Below are positions 1-7,326 of a stretch of 17,183 nt of DNA, in pieces. The DNA lies in NCBI GenBank assembly GCA_964632485.1, contig CAZWDO010000040.1, forward strand, positions 1 through 17,183, read 5' to 3'. The first letter of the stretch is position 1. Every line of letters starts with the position of its first letter. Source of the stretch: CAZWDO01 sp964632485 [NCBI: uncultured bacterium]. Its GTDB lineage: Bacteria > JAGOEH01. The translations under genes were made by a program, and so were the position numbers. The notes under the pieces were generated by a model. That model was not told the origin of the DNA, did not search any database, and worked only from the letters and a program-made list of their open reading frames with translations.

Positions 1-34
1 TTTTTATAACAGCTTATCTAATATTTGTAATTCT

Positions 35-1597
35 ATGACTTCCGGTTCTCTGAAGCTATCATTTGAATGGCTGTTGATCGTTGCGTTATCGTTCTTGAAG
101 TTGCTATTGCATCTACTCACCAACACCCATTATGAACTCCACCGGGACGGCCTGCTCTATATGGCCCAGGGAGCGCATATGGACTGGAGTTTTCTATCCG
201 TGCCACCGGCCATCGCACTGCTGGGCAATATCGCCCGCTGGCTGGGCGGCGATTCCATTTTTGTCATACGCTTGTTTCCGGCTTTTTTCGGGGCTATCAG
301 CGTCATGGCGATCGGCCATCTCATTCTCTATCTGGGGGGCAAACGCTGGGCCATTCTGCTCGGATGCGGCGCATACGTTCTATCTCCAGCTTACCTGCGC
401 ACCCATACCTTACTACAGCCGGTTTTTCTCGATCAGTTCTTCTGGTTGGTGGCGACTCTTTTTATGATTAAGCTACTAAAAAGTCAAAATACACACTACT
501 GGCTGTATTTGCATATCACCTGGTCCCTGGCTTTCTGGGCAAAGTATAATATCATCTTCCTGATATTCGCCTTTATAATAGCCTTGCTTTTGTCGCCCAA
601 ACGCAGTCTGATCGCATCCCGCCACTTTTGGCAGGGAGCTTGCGCGACAATGTTCATAGTCCTACCCATTTTGCTTTGGCAATACCGGCATAATTTTCCA
701 GTCGTCTATCACATGACTCACTTACGAGAAACTCAATTGCTCAATGTGCGTATTTCCGATTTTATCATGGGGCAATTGCTCATGAATATACCCGGTATCC
801 TCATTTGGCTCAGTGGAGCGCTATTTCTCCTTTTTGACCGCGAAGGACGGCAGCTCCGAGTTATTGGATTCACTTTCCTTATCGTAATGTCGCTCTATCT
901 GGTTGCAAGCGGTAAAGGTTACTACACATTGGGCATCTATCCCGTCTTACTGGTCGCGGGAGGATTGGCGATCGAAAAGCGTTTCACCGCGGGGATTCCG
1001 ATTATTAAACCAATAATGGCCGTCATGATGATTCTCATCGCCCTGCCGATCATGCCATTTAGCCTGCCGCTGCTGCCCCTCGATCAGATGGCGTATTTCT
1101 GTGAAAAAAGCAAACCATTACTGGGAGATGGCGCCTTGCGTTGGGAAGATGGCCGTGTTTACCCGCTCCCTCAGGATTACGCCGATATGACAGGCTGGCG
1201 AGAATTGGGCAGCCTCGTCGGGAAGGCGTACCAAGGGCTTTCTCCCGATGAACGTAAGCAATCCATGGTGTTTACGGAAAACTACGGTCAAGCCGGTGCG
1301 ATCGCGTTTTATGGAAAGGCGTATGGCGTGCCGGAACCGGTAAGTTTCGATGAAAGTTTCTTGTTCTGGGCGCCGGATTCATGCAATTCTCAAATTTTAT
1401 TCTATGTCAACAACGATACTACTGATGTAACAAAATTTTTCACCACGGTGGAATTGATCGGTCGGATACAGGATCCATACGCCCGTGAATCGGGCTTGCC
1501 GGTCTGGATATGCCGAGGCCCCCGTAATGGATTTGCCCGGTTTTACGCAGATAAATCATCCAGCCTTAAAAATCAGTTCCGGCGATCCAATCCATGA
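35..1597 (+). CDS. GT39/PMT_2-like membrane glycosyltransferase (GT-C fold)
   Basis: Polytopic membrane protein of 520 residues with about ten hydrophobic segments in the first ~350 residues and a soluble C-terminal domain. Early on it shows HRDGLLYMAQ (acidic D38 in the first extracytoplasmic loop) followed by HMDWSFLSVPP, the layout seen in ArnT/PMT_2-type GT39 proteins, where this loop carries the catalytic acid. Such enzymes transfer a sugar from a polyprenyl-phosphate donor on the outer face of the inner membrane; the substrate here cannot be read. The chosen ATG has no convincing SD, and the frame stays open to the left edge of the window, so the true start could lie elsewhere. The gene converges on the permease at 1729-3072, with 131 bases between and no clear terminator. 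The family call is fairly sure, the substrate unknown. Confidence 0.82.
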   Translation: MTSGSLKLSFEWLLIVALSFLKLLLHLLTNTHYELHRDGLLYMAQGAHMDWSFLSVPPAIALLGNIARWLGGDSIFVIRLFPAFFGAISVMAIGHLILYLGGKRWAILLGCGAYVLSPAYLRTHTLLQPVFLDQFFWLVATLFMIKLLKSQNTHYWLYLHITWSLAFWAKYNIIFLIFAFIIALLLSPKRSLIASRHFWQGACATMFIVLPILLWQYRHNFPVVYHMTHLRETQLLNVRISDFIMGQLLMNIPGILIWLSGALFLLFDREGRQLRVIGFTFLIVMSLYLVASGKGYYTLGIYPVLLVAGGLAIEKRFTAGIPIIKPIMAVMMILIALPIMPFSLPLLPLDQMAYFCEKSKPLLGDGALRWEDGRVYPLPQDYADMTGWRELGSLVGKAYQGLSPDERKQSMVFTENYGQAGAIAFYGKAYGVPEPVSFDESFLFWAPDSCNSQILFYVNNDTTDVTKFFTTVELIGRIQDPYARESGLPVWICRGPRNGFARFYADKSSSLKNQFRRSNP

Positions 1598-1728
1598 AAG
1601 AGGGTTAAGATTCCGACTTTCGTTTAATATGAAGCAGAGCTAAAAAATATGCGGCGGCAATGGGTGATAATTATTTCGGCACACGGTACCCACACTGAGT
1701 GGACATGAAGCGCGGCAATGTCTTCGGA

Positions 1729-3072
1729 TCAGGATTCCCGCTTCATACGCATTTTGAAGCGGAAATAATAATAGGCGGGGACACTGGTCAAAATCAGTCC
1801 CAAGGAAAAAAGCGCCCCTTTGGCGGCATAGGCTAAAGCGGTGCCCACTGCCAAGGCAAGCTGAGAGAGAATCGCCAGAATTGCCATGGTTCTCCAAGCC
1901 GGCGATCGATAGCTGGGATGATAATCCGGACGTTTTTTGAGAAAAAATATGGCGCCATAGACCAGCACGTTCTGCAGAGTATAGGAAATCGTAAAATAGC
2001 CCAGCAGGGTGTTCAGATCACCCAGAAAAAACAAAACCAATGCGAAACCGGATTGAAAAAGGATTGAATTGACCGGAGTCAGGTAGCGGGGATGCAATCG
2101 GCCAAAGCTTTCAAAGAAAAGACCGTCGCGGGCGATGGCATATTCGAGGCGGGGCTGAGCCATAATAGACGCATTTAGCACGCCCACCATGGAAATAAAG
2201 GCCGCGATGGCCAGAAAGCCGCCGGCATATTGAGTCAGAAACGGAAGGAAGGCGAAGGGGTTGACGAAACCGCCCTCCGCATTCACCATTGCTACCTGGG
2301 GCACGATGGCCGAAGCGGCCAGGGAAATTAGGGTATAGGCCGCTATCACCAGAATCAGAGACCCGATCAGGGCGATCGGCAAATTGCGGCCCGGGTTCTT
2401 CACTTCTCCTGCCATATAGAGGATATTGCCGAAACCCGCGTAAGACCAAACCGTGGCTGAAATCCCTGCCGCCAACACCGCCAGCCATCCCTGACGCTGG
2501 ACAAATCCTTCGGGAGGCATCATGAAAAAATTCCCGGAATTCAAATAAGCCATACCGATTATAATTAATAATAAAAGCGGGCTGAGCTTGGCGATGGTGA
2601 AAAATATCTGAAAATTGCCACCACCGCGCACGCTACGCAGGTGGATCAGGGTTAAAGATACAATCAGCAATGCGGCAAACAACTTGGCATACATTGGATT
2701 AATGAGTGATGGTATAAAAAAACTAATCGCCGAGGCCGCGCTGAGCGCGATAATTGTCAACGACGGGGTGTCGCTGGTCAGAAACGCCGTCCAGGTGTAA
2801 AGAAAAGCCAAAAAGGGCGAGCCGGCCTTTCGTAGGTAGTCGTATGCGAATCCCTGATCAGGATAGGCGGTGCCCATTTCAGCCAGGATCAGGATTTGCG
2901 GGATCCAAAAGATACCGCCCAGCAGCCAGATCAGCGTTGCCAATCCCGGACTGCCGGCGATGCGCGCCACAATCGGCAGGTTGATGAACACGCCGGAACC
3001 GATCACAGTGCCGATCACAATCGCGGATGTCTGCGCCAGATTCAGACTGCGCGCGGGTTTAACCTCAGCCAT
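1729..3072 (-). CDS. APC-family amino acid permease
   Basis: A 447-residue integral membrane protein with about 12 hydrophobic segments. The N-terminal segment carries TSAIVIGTVIGSGVFINLP, the glycine-rich unwound TM1 substrate-binding motif of the amino acid-polyamine-organocation (APC) superfamily. It is followed by the usual second helix (LIWLLGGIFWIPQILILAEMG) and by the WSYAGFGNILYMAGEVKNP stretch typical of TM6 and the following loop. Length and topology fit LAT/AGT-like or related APC transporters, which exchange or import amino acids across the inner membrane. I chose ATG at 3072 because AAGAGGAG ends 5 bases before it; an upstream GTG at 3078 sits only 1 base from that SD. The promoter and a 16-bp palindrome lie upstream. 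The gene appears monocistronic. The substrate is not readable. Confidence 0.9.
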   Translation of the reverse strand: MAEVKPARSLNLAQTSAIVIGTVIGSGVFINLPIVARIAGSPGLATLIWLLGGIFWIPQILILAEMGTAYPDQGFAYDYLRKAGSPFLAFLYTWTAFLTSDTPSLTIIALSAASAISFFIPSLINPMYAKLFAALLIVSLTLIHLRSVRGGGNFQIFFTIAKLSPLLLLIIIGMAYLNSGNFFMMPPEGFVQRQGWLAVLAAGISATVWSYAGFGNILYMAGEVKNPGRNLPIALIGSLILVIAAYTLISLAASAIVPQVAMVNAEGGFVNPFAFLPFLTQYAGGFLAIAAFISMVGVLNASIMAQPRLEYAIARDGLFFESFGRLHPRYLTPVNSILFQSGFALVLFFLGDLNTLLGYFTISYTLQNVLVYGAIFFLKKRPDYHPSYRSPAWRTMAILAILSQLALAVGTALAYAAKGALFSLGLILTSVPAYYYFRFKMRMKRES

Positions 3073-3109
3073 AAACACTCCTCTTTAAATTGTTCTCTTC
3101 GTATATTGC

Positions 3110-3125
3110 CTCTCAATATTGAGAG
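3110..3125. promoter_or_regulatory. 16-bp perfect palindrome, candidate operator
   Basis: CTCTCAATATTGAGAG is its own reverse complement. It lies about 4-19 bases downstream of the predicted start of the permease promoter and 38 bases upstream of the ATG. A repressor bound here would block initiation or early elongation. Alternatively the RNA could form a short hairpin in the leader. No regulator gene adjoins it, so the binding protein is unknown. Confidence 0.5.
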
Positions 3126-3135
3126 CTTTTGTTTC

Positions 3136-3164
3136 AATATAGCGATCCCGCTTCCGCTTGTCAA
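3136..3164 (-). promoter_or_regulatory. Sigma-70-type promoter for the APC permease
   Basis: On the minus strand TTGACA (3164-3159) and TATATT (3141-3136) are separated by exactly 17 bases. This is a perfect -35 and a five-of-six -10 match. The predicted transcription start is near 3129, giving a leader of about 57 bases before the ATG at 3072. Confidence 0.8.
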
Positions 3165-3221
3165 ATTTTATTTTTTCTAAAATTAAATAGTACAACCTCT
3201 ATCATTCCCAACTTCTCTTTT

Positions 3222-3257
3222 CCCCTCGCCCCCTGGAAGATGGCAGGGTGTGGGGGC
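3222..3257. repeat. Degenerate interspersed GC-rich repeat, copy 1
   Basis: A C-rich then G-rich stretch beginning CCCCTCGCCCCCTGG and continuing GGCAGGGTGTGGGGGC. It resembles the reverse complement of 7161-7200, which reads CCCTCGCCCCTTGG and then GGGCAGAGTGAGGGG. Both sit in intergenic DNA and look like members of one short interspersed palindromic family, each imperfect. Confidence 0.45.
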
Positions 3258-3269
3258 TTTCACTTCTCC

Positions 3270-3299
3270 GTCATTCCCGCGCAAGCAAAAATCCATGGG
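3270..3299. repeat. Relic of a GTCATTCCCGC-type palindromic repeat
   Basis: The sequence starts GTCATTCCCGCGCAAGC and ends ATCCATGGG. The widespread intergenic repeat of this type normally has a GCGGGAATCCA right arm that pairs with CCCGC. Here that arm reads GCAAAAATCCA, so the hairpin is broken. The link to the wider repeat family is from memory. Confidence 0.4.
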
Positions 3300-3394
3300 T
3301 TAACAGATGAATGCCATATCAAGTACAACATGACAAAGACAATAACCAGGCAATGACATATTACCAGTTATATGCAATTCATTACTACAGGATA

Positions 3395-4444
3395 TTAGTT
3401 CAATTCAATATACCCATAATTAGAGGATGCGTTGAAGAGATCAGATTCGATCGCGTCCAGCCGCTTGCGCGCTGCAGCGATGGCGCTCTCCGAGATATCG
3501 ACGCCAATCCAGCGGCGCCCCCTGCGTTGCGCGGCTTCGAGCGCGGCCCCGGAACCACAAAAGCAGTCCAACACAATACTATCGGGATCGGACGAGGTCT
3601 CAACTATCAATTTAAGCATATCGGCATTCTTTTCCGTCGGATAGACCGGATACGGCGGATCCTTAAATTCCCAGATATCCTGCATCCGCTTACCTTTCTG
3701 ACTATCACTGAAAATCTTCTTGCGGGGATTTCCGTTGACGGACCATTCCAGCAAACCTTCACAGTCCAATTGTTCGAGGGTGCCAACATCGGTTCGCCAA
3801 TGACGTCCCGGAGGAGGCAGTATGCCCCGAAACGGTTGGTTGGTCTTGCCATTAGCGGTTTCCCCGGGCGCATGGATGGGAACCGTAGTATATCGGCGTC
3901 CATCAGGAGTAATTTTGGGAAACAAACGAGCGATATCGGCTTCAGTATAGGGCTGATGCGGTTCATGCCATATTGGTTTTCCGGTTTTCGAGTAAAATAG
4001 TATCATATCCTTGACGTTTCCGAATCCCAATCGCGGAAAATTCTTCGGATTGCATTTGATACGGGTGATATCATTGATAAATCGTTCTGCGCCGAATATC
4101 TCATCCAATAGTATCTTCACATAATGCCCAATTTTATAATCAATATGCAGATAAATAGATCCGCTATCTGACAACAACTCGCGCATCCATATCAGCCGTT
4201 TTCGCAAAAAATCAATAAATCCGTTACCGGTTAACTTATCTGAATAAGCCAAATTTCCATTTCGCGCATTACTAATAGTAGCTGACCGTCCATTGCTGAT
4301 GGTAAAATTGTTATTAGTGGCAAAGGGTGGATCGATATATATTAAATCAATCTTCCCCCCTAATTGCTTATTGTCAATCAGCCATGGCAAGGTTTTTAGA
4401 TTTTCACCTTTAATCAATAAATTGGCGTTCATGCATACCATCAT
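3395..4444 (-). CDS. Beta-class DNA adenine methyltransferase, probably now without its nuclease
   Basis: A 349-residue site-specific DNA methyltransferase of the N6/N4 class. The catalytic motif IV (DLIYIDPPF) lies near the N-terminus, and the AdoMet-binding motif I (VLDCFCGSGAALEAAQRRG) near the C-terminus. This order defines the beta class; DPPF favours adenine-N6 over cytosine-N4 methylation. Between them are family-like stretches such as SDSGSIYLHIDYKIGHYVK and FKDPPYPVYPTEKN. No disrupting stop or missing motif is seen, so it is probably active. The start lies 3 bases after the stop of the 126-codon ORF, which suggests translational coupling. ATGs at 4444, 4441 and 4432 are all possible and none has a strong SD. 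The upstream ORF looks like a gutted partner endonuclease, so this may act as an orphan methylase. The recognition site cannot be read. Confidence 0.9.
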   Translation of the reverse strand: MMVCMNANLLIKGENLKTLPWLIDNKQLGGKIDLIYIDPPFATNNNFTISNGRSATISNARNGNLAYSDKLTGNGFIDFLRKRLIWMRELLSDSGSIYLHIDYKIGHYVKILLDEIFGAERFINDITRIKCNPKNFPRLGFGNVKDMILFYSKTGKPIWHEPHQPYTEADIARLFPKITPDGRRYTTVPIHAPGETANGKTNQPFRGILPPPGRHWRTDVGTLEQLDCEGLLEWSVNGNPRKKIFSDSQKGKRMQDIWEFKDPPYPVYPTEKNADMLKLIVETSSDPDSIVLDCFCGSGAALEAAQRRGRRWIGVDISESAIAAARKRLDAIESDLFNASSNYGYIELN

Positions 4445-4447
4445 ATT

Positions 4448-4828
4448 CTACAACTGATAAAGGAATTCACGTAATACCAAAGCGCTCATTATCAAATAAT
4501 CTTTATACTGATCAAAAATCTTGGACAAGCCCATTTCATAAAGCCGGCCGCATAATCGATCAACAGTTTTAGGATTCCTCTTTATAGCCGTTTTATCTTT
4601 TTTTAAAAAGGCCACATACGAATCCTTTATCGGAAAAAGTTTAAGCTTTAACAATTCCGAGATCAAAGCAATATTATCCTGGGTTTGAAAAGCGCATTCC
4701 ACTGAGTTCCAAGTATCTACATCAATTTCTCGAATCCCCTCCGGTATAGTGGGATAGACTTGAAACAAGTCATCCAGATAGGAACGTTGATTTGCATAAT
4801 CGATGCTGAGTTGCGTCCAATAATTCAC
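4448..4828 (-). pseudogene. Internally deleted type II restriction endonuclease (ends only)
   Basis: A 126-codon ORF starting with GTG 5 bases after GGAGG. The first ~100 residues (from MNYWTQLSIDYANQRSYLDD through NPKTVDRLCGRLYEMGLSKI) look like the N-terminus of a type II restriction endonuclease of a few hundred residues. The last ~18 (ending IMSALVLREFLYQL) look like that family's C-terminus. The join is near residue 107. The intervening domain, where a PD-(D/E)xK nuclease site is expected, is absent, and no E-x-K pair is visible. The frame is preserved. The family resemblance is from memory, not a search. A genuine small partner protein of the methylase is the main alternative. Position directly upstream of the methyltransferase, under a strong promoter, fits a degraded restriction-modification pair. 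Confidence 0.6.
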
Positions 4829-4887
4829 AAATGCCTCCGGTTGACTTTAAGGGATTGATTGCTGGAGTATGGTACCTACCCGCCTTA

Positions 4888-4916
4888 TATATACATAAAA
4901 CTGCCAAATTTGTCAA
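4888..4916 (-). promoter_or_regulatory. Sigma-70-type promoter for the restriction-modification relic
   Basis: TTGACA (4916-4911) and TATATA (4893-4888) on the minus strand, spacer 17 bases. It drives the 126-codon ORF and the methyltransferase. The start is about 50-55 bases upstream of the GTG. Confidence 0.75.
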
Positions 4917-5142
4917 GAGGGATTTATACTCCAACCATGTCAAATAAAAGCTGTTGGCTGGGTCTTTTGCAGATCAAAACTGTTTACAATATATTTTTTC
5001 TCTTTCCATGCAGAAAGTGAAAATAAAGAGAAGCTCGCGATACAAACGGAAAGGATTGCAGCATTGCAAAAGCCAATAGCTTGTTAAACCCCGCAACAGT
5101 AAAAATATCCATCATCATTACCGGTAAAACTTAAAAATTCCC

Positions 5143-5171
5143 TTGACTTCCAACGATTTTTTTCTTAAATA
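5143..5171 (+). promoter_or_regulatory. Promoter for yajC-def-fmt
   Basis: TTGACT (5143-5148), a 17-base spacer and TAAATA (5166-5171). It lies about 28 bases upstream of the yajC ATG. Confidence 0.65.
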
Positions 5172-5199
5172 TAGGCAAAACTGAAAGGAGAATTCCACT

Positions 5200-5523
5200 A
5201 TGACTGAATTATTTGCCATGGGCGCGGGTGGCACAGCGCAAGCTACTTCCGGTACCCAACAACTGTTTGCTTTTTTACCCTTTATTATTCTGATTGCAGT
5301 TTTTTATTTATTTCTGATCCGTCCTCAGCAAAAACGACAGAAAGAACACACTAAGATGGTTGAGGCTTTGCAAAAAGGGGATCGCGTGTTGACTAATTCC
5401 GGTATTTACGGCGAAATCATCAGCATTGACGCGACGAATGTCATTTTGAAAATCGCCGATGTCAAGGGTGATGCCGTTAAAATCGAAATCCTCAAATCAA
5501 CCATTGCGGGGAAAGCATCCTAA
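5200..5523 (+). CDS. yajC: YajC, Sec translocon accessory subunit
   Basis: 107 residues. A short Gly/Ala/Thr-rich N-terminus is followed by one membrane helix (about residues 22-42, LFAFLPFIILIAVFYLFLIR). Then comes the diagnostic RPQQKRQKEH segment and a small cytoplasmic domain (ALQKGDRVLTNSGIYGEI). These are standard YajC features. The protein associates with SecDF at the inner membrane and assists preprotein translocation. The start is supported by AAGGAG 9 bases upstream. Its stop codon touches the def start (TAAATG), so the genes form one transcript. In many genomes yajC sits next to tgt or secD; here it leads the formyl-methionine cycle genes instead. Confidence 0.95.
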   Translation: MTELFAMGAGGTAQATSGTQQLFAFLPFIILIAVFYLFLIRPQQKRQKEHTKMVEALQKGDRVLTNSGIYGEIISIDATNVILKIADVKGDAVKIEILKSTIAGKAS

Positions 5524-6024
5524 ATGGCGCTGATGGAGATACTCACGATTGGCCATCCCTTATTGAGTCAAAAAATGAAACCGGTGACCGATTATGGAAC
5601 AGCGTTGGAGAAAATTGCGCATGATATGATGGAAACAATGGTATTCTATGAAGGTATCGGATTGGCAGCTAACCAGGTAGGATATGATCAGCAGATACTG
5701 GTGATCCATGAAAAGCTCATTTCCGAAGACAAAAATTTTTTAGTGATAACCAATCCAGTGGTTGAACTCAGAGAAGGCTCTCTTCGCCGCGAGGAAGGTT
5801 GTCTGAGCGTTCCCGGCATTTATGCCGAAGTGACCCGTCCGGCGCAAATCCAGATCCGTTATCAGGATATTTCAGGGAAGGAGCAAATATTAGAAGCCGA
5901 ATCCCTTCTTGCCCGGGTTATTCTACATGAAAACGATCATCTGAACGGTGTTTTATTTGTTGAAAGATTACCGAAAATAAAACAAAAATTACTGCAACCC
6001 AGACTAAAAAAACTGTCCCGATGA
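5524..6024 (+). CDS. def: Peptide deformylase
   Basis: 166 residues, the normal bacterial length. It removes the N-formyl group from nascent proteins using a metal ion. All three signature motifs are present: GIGLAANQ (44-51), EGCLS (91-95, metal ligand Cys93) and HENDH (135-139, ligands His135 and His139, catalytic Glu136). The residue before the HExxH motif is Leu134, where Gln is usual (QHExDHL). The gene starts immediately after the yajC stop and ends in a 4-base ATGA overlap with fmt, so translation is likely coupled. A second in-frame ATG lies three codons on (5533); neither has a strong SD. Confidence 0.96.
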   Translation: MALMEILTIGHPLLSQKMKPVTDYGTALEKIAHDMMETMVFYEGIGLAANQVGYDQQILVIHEKLISEDKNFLVITNPVVELREGSLRREEGCLSVPGIYAEVTRPAQIQIRYQDISGKEQILEAESLLARVILHENDHLNGVLFVERLPKIKQKLLQPRLKKLSR

Positions 6025-6959
6025 GCTACATTTTCCTCGGCAATCCAACATTTGCGGCCGGTTGTCTGAAATTTCTAATCGAACAGGGCCTGCCGCCTGC
6101 CCAGGTAATAACCAATCCCGATCAGCCCCAGGGGCGTAATCGAAAACTTCAGCCGACTCCGGTCAAGGAAATCTCGCAAAAATTTCAAATCCCAACGCTG
6201 GAAATCGATGACTTGCGCGACTCTGAATCGATTGCGCGAATACAGGCTTTTCAACCCGAACTATTCATTGTCGTCGCATATCGGATACTGCCGCGGGCAA
6301 TGTTAGAAATTCCTCGTTTAGGAGCCATTAATCTGCATGCTTCACTCCTGCCCGATTATCGTGGCGCATCCCCGATACAGTGCGTTCTTTTGAATGGCGA
6401 AACAAGAACCGGTATTACAACATTTATTATCAACCGTCACCTCGATTCAGGCGCCATTTTGATGCAGGAGCCTGTTGAGATCGATGCTGCCGACAACTTT
6501 GGCGCGCTGAGTCAGAAACTCCTCGAACGAGGCAGCGTTTTGCTTAAACGCACTATTGAAAAGTTTATGGGCGGCAAACTCATGCCTGTTATTCAAACTG
6601 GCGAATGTAAACATTATGCGCCGAAGCTTACCCGAGACGATTCACGCATCAACTGGGAAGCCGATGCGGCGTCGGTCGTCAACCGCATTAGAGCCTTTGC
6701 GCCGGAACCCGGAGCTTTTTCCGTTTACAAGGGAATCACGTATAAAATGTTAACGGCTCACGCAAATCCTCAACCAGGGGATACTTACCCTGGTACGATT
6801 CTCTGCAGCAACCCCACTGGCGGCTTGATTATCCAATGTGGCTCCCGGCAAACCGTTTCTGTTACACAAATTCAGGCGCCAGGAAAAAAGGCGTTGGTTT
6901 CCGCAGATTTTCTAAGGGGAACAAAACTCGAAATCGGTGAAAAATTTTCAAACAGTTAA
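6021..6959 (+). CDS. fmt: Methionyl-tRNA formyltransferase
   Basis: 312 residues, typical length. It formylates Met-tRNAi from 10-formyl-tetrahydrofolate, the opposite step to the deformylase encoded upstream. The N-terminal transferase domain shows FLGNPTFA, then TNPDQPQGRNRKLQPTPVKE. The active-site loop reads INLHASLLPDYRGASPIQ with Asn104 and His106, and Asp142 lies in RHLDSGAIL. These match the catalytic Asn-His-Asp triad. The C-terminal ~100 residues form the tRNA-binding domain. It overlaps def by 4 bases. No terminator follows; the tRNA promoter begins 8 bases past the stop codon, so read-through into the tRNA is possible. Confidence 0.95.
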   Translation: MSYIFLGNPTFAAGCLKFLIEQGLPPAQVITNPDQPQGRNRKLQPTPVKEISQKFQIPTLEIDDLRDSESIARIQAFQPELFIVVAYRILPRAMLEIPRLGAINLHASLLPDYRGASPIQCVLLNGETRTGITTFIINRHLDSGAILMQEPVEIDAADNFGALSQKLLERGSVLLKRTIEKFMGGKLMPVIQTGECKHYAPKLTRDDSRINWEADAASVVNRIRAFAPEPGAFSVYKGITYKMLTAHANPQPGDTYPGTILCSNPTGGLIIQCGSRQTVSVTQIQAPGKKALVSADFLRGTKLEIGEKFSNS

Positions 6960-6967
6960 AAATTGGC

Positions 6968-6996
6968 TTGACTTTTCTCAAGATTTCTGTTATTAT
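6968..6996 (+). promoter_or_regulatory. Promoter for tRNA-Glu
   Basis: TTGACT (6968-6973), a 17-base spacer and TATTAT (6991-6996). The expected start falls a few bases before the mature tRNA 5' end at 7008. Confidence 0.75.
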
Positions 6997-7007
6997 TATT
7001 CGTTCAT

Positions 7008-7079
7008 GGCGGTATCGTCTAGTGGTTAGGACAGGTGGTTCTCAGCCATCAAGCCGGGGTTCGATTCCCCGTACCGCTA
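7008..7079 (+). tRNA. tRNA-Glu (anticodon CUC)
   Basis: The 72 bases fold as a complete cloverleaf. The acceptor stem is GGCGGTA with TACCGCT, closed by a G1-U72 wobble. The D-stem is GTCT/GGAC, with one G-U pair. The anticodon stem is GGTGG/CCATC with loop TTCTCAG, so the anticodon is CTC at 7041-7043. The T-stem is CGGGG/CCCCG with loop TTCGATT, and the discriminator base is A. No CCA is encoded. It reads GAG codons. No duplicated 3' end or integrase is seen, so there is no sign of use as an attachment site. Confidence 0.95.
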
Positions 7080-7326
7080 TCAAAAAAATATGAACGCTCA
7101 TCAATCCGCTCAACAATACCTTTTAATTTTATTTAATAACCCGCTAAAGATTAATCATTCCCCCTCACTCTGCCCTCTCACCCCCCAAGGGGCGAGGGAG
7201 AAGAAAAAAAATCATTTCACCTATAACGCGCGGTCAAGCGGCGGGTTCACGGTGACCAGACTGAAAATATAATTCCGGGTGGATACTCGGAATGTCAATG
7301 TAAACTTTAGCATTAAGGAGTATAAA
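7080..7326. other. Intergenic region between tRNA-Glu and tex
   Basis: Together with the tRNA and its promoter this makes a 367-base gap between fmt and tex. Apart from repeat copy 2, it holds the tex SD AAGGAG at 7315-7320. A 60-codon ORF at 7090-7272 runs through the repeat, has no SD and is not credible. Confidence 0.55.
7161..7200. repeat. Degenerate interspersed GC-rich repeat, copy 2
   Basis: C-rich left arm CCCCTCACTCTGCCCTCTC and right arm AAGGGGCGAGGGAG. In reverse complement it matches the pattern of 3222-3257, so the two copies lie in opposite orientation. It could form an imperfect hairpin (CCCCCC/GGGGCG core) after the tRNA. Confidence 0.45.

Larger units (their letters stand above)
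3073..3394. other. Intergenic region between permease and methyltransferase
   Basis: A 322-base gap with no credible gene; small ORFs here lack an SD and family resemblance. It holds the permease promoter, the 16-bp palindrome and two degenerate intergenic repeats. I see no terminator for the methyltransferase transcript entering from the right. Confidence 0.6.
4829..5199. other. Divergent intergenic region
   Basis: A 371-base gap between the divergent methyltransferase relic and yajC. It holds a promoter facing each way. Between them, 4917-5142 is A/T-rich with no supported gene. One short inverted repeat, TTGCA-GCAT-TGCAA at 5056-5069, has no clear role. Confidence 0.6.

Noticed and set aside
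1640-1897. 85-codon minus-strand ORF overlapping the permease 3' end
   Set aside because: It lies in another frame of the permease gene, has no SD and shows no family features.
3607-3966. 119-codon minus-strand ORF inside the methyltransferase
   Set aside because: It is a shifted-frame shadow of the methyltransferase gene.
3311-4000. 229-codon plus-strand ORF opposite the methyltransferase
   Set aside because: It is antisense to a clearly conserved methyltransferase. Its sequence is Arg/Pro/Ile-rich with no domain, and it has no SD.
7008-7200. tRNA-Glu as an integration site for a mobile element
   Set aside because: No repeated tRNA 3' segment, integrase or phage gene is present, and tex follows directly.
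7090-7272. 60-codon plus-strand ORF between tRNA-Glu and tex
   Set aside because: It runs through an intergenic repeat, lacks an SD and resembles no protein.
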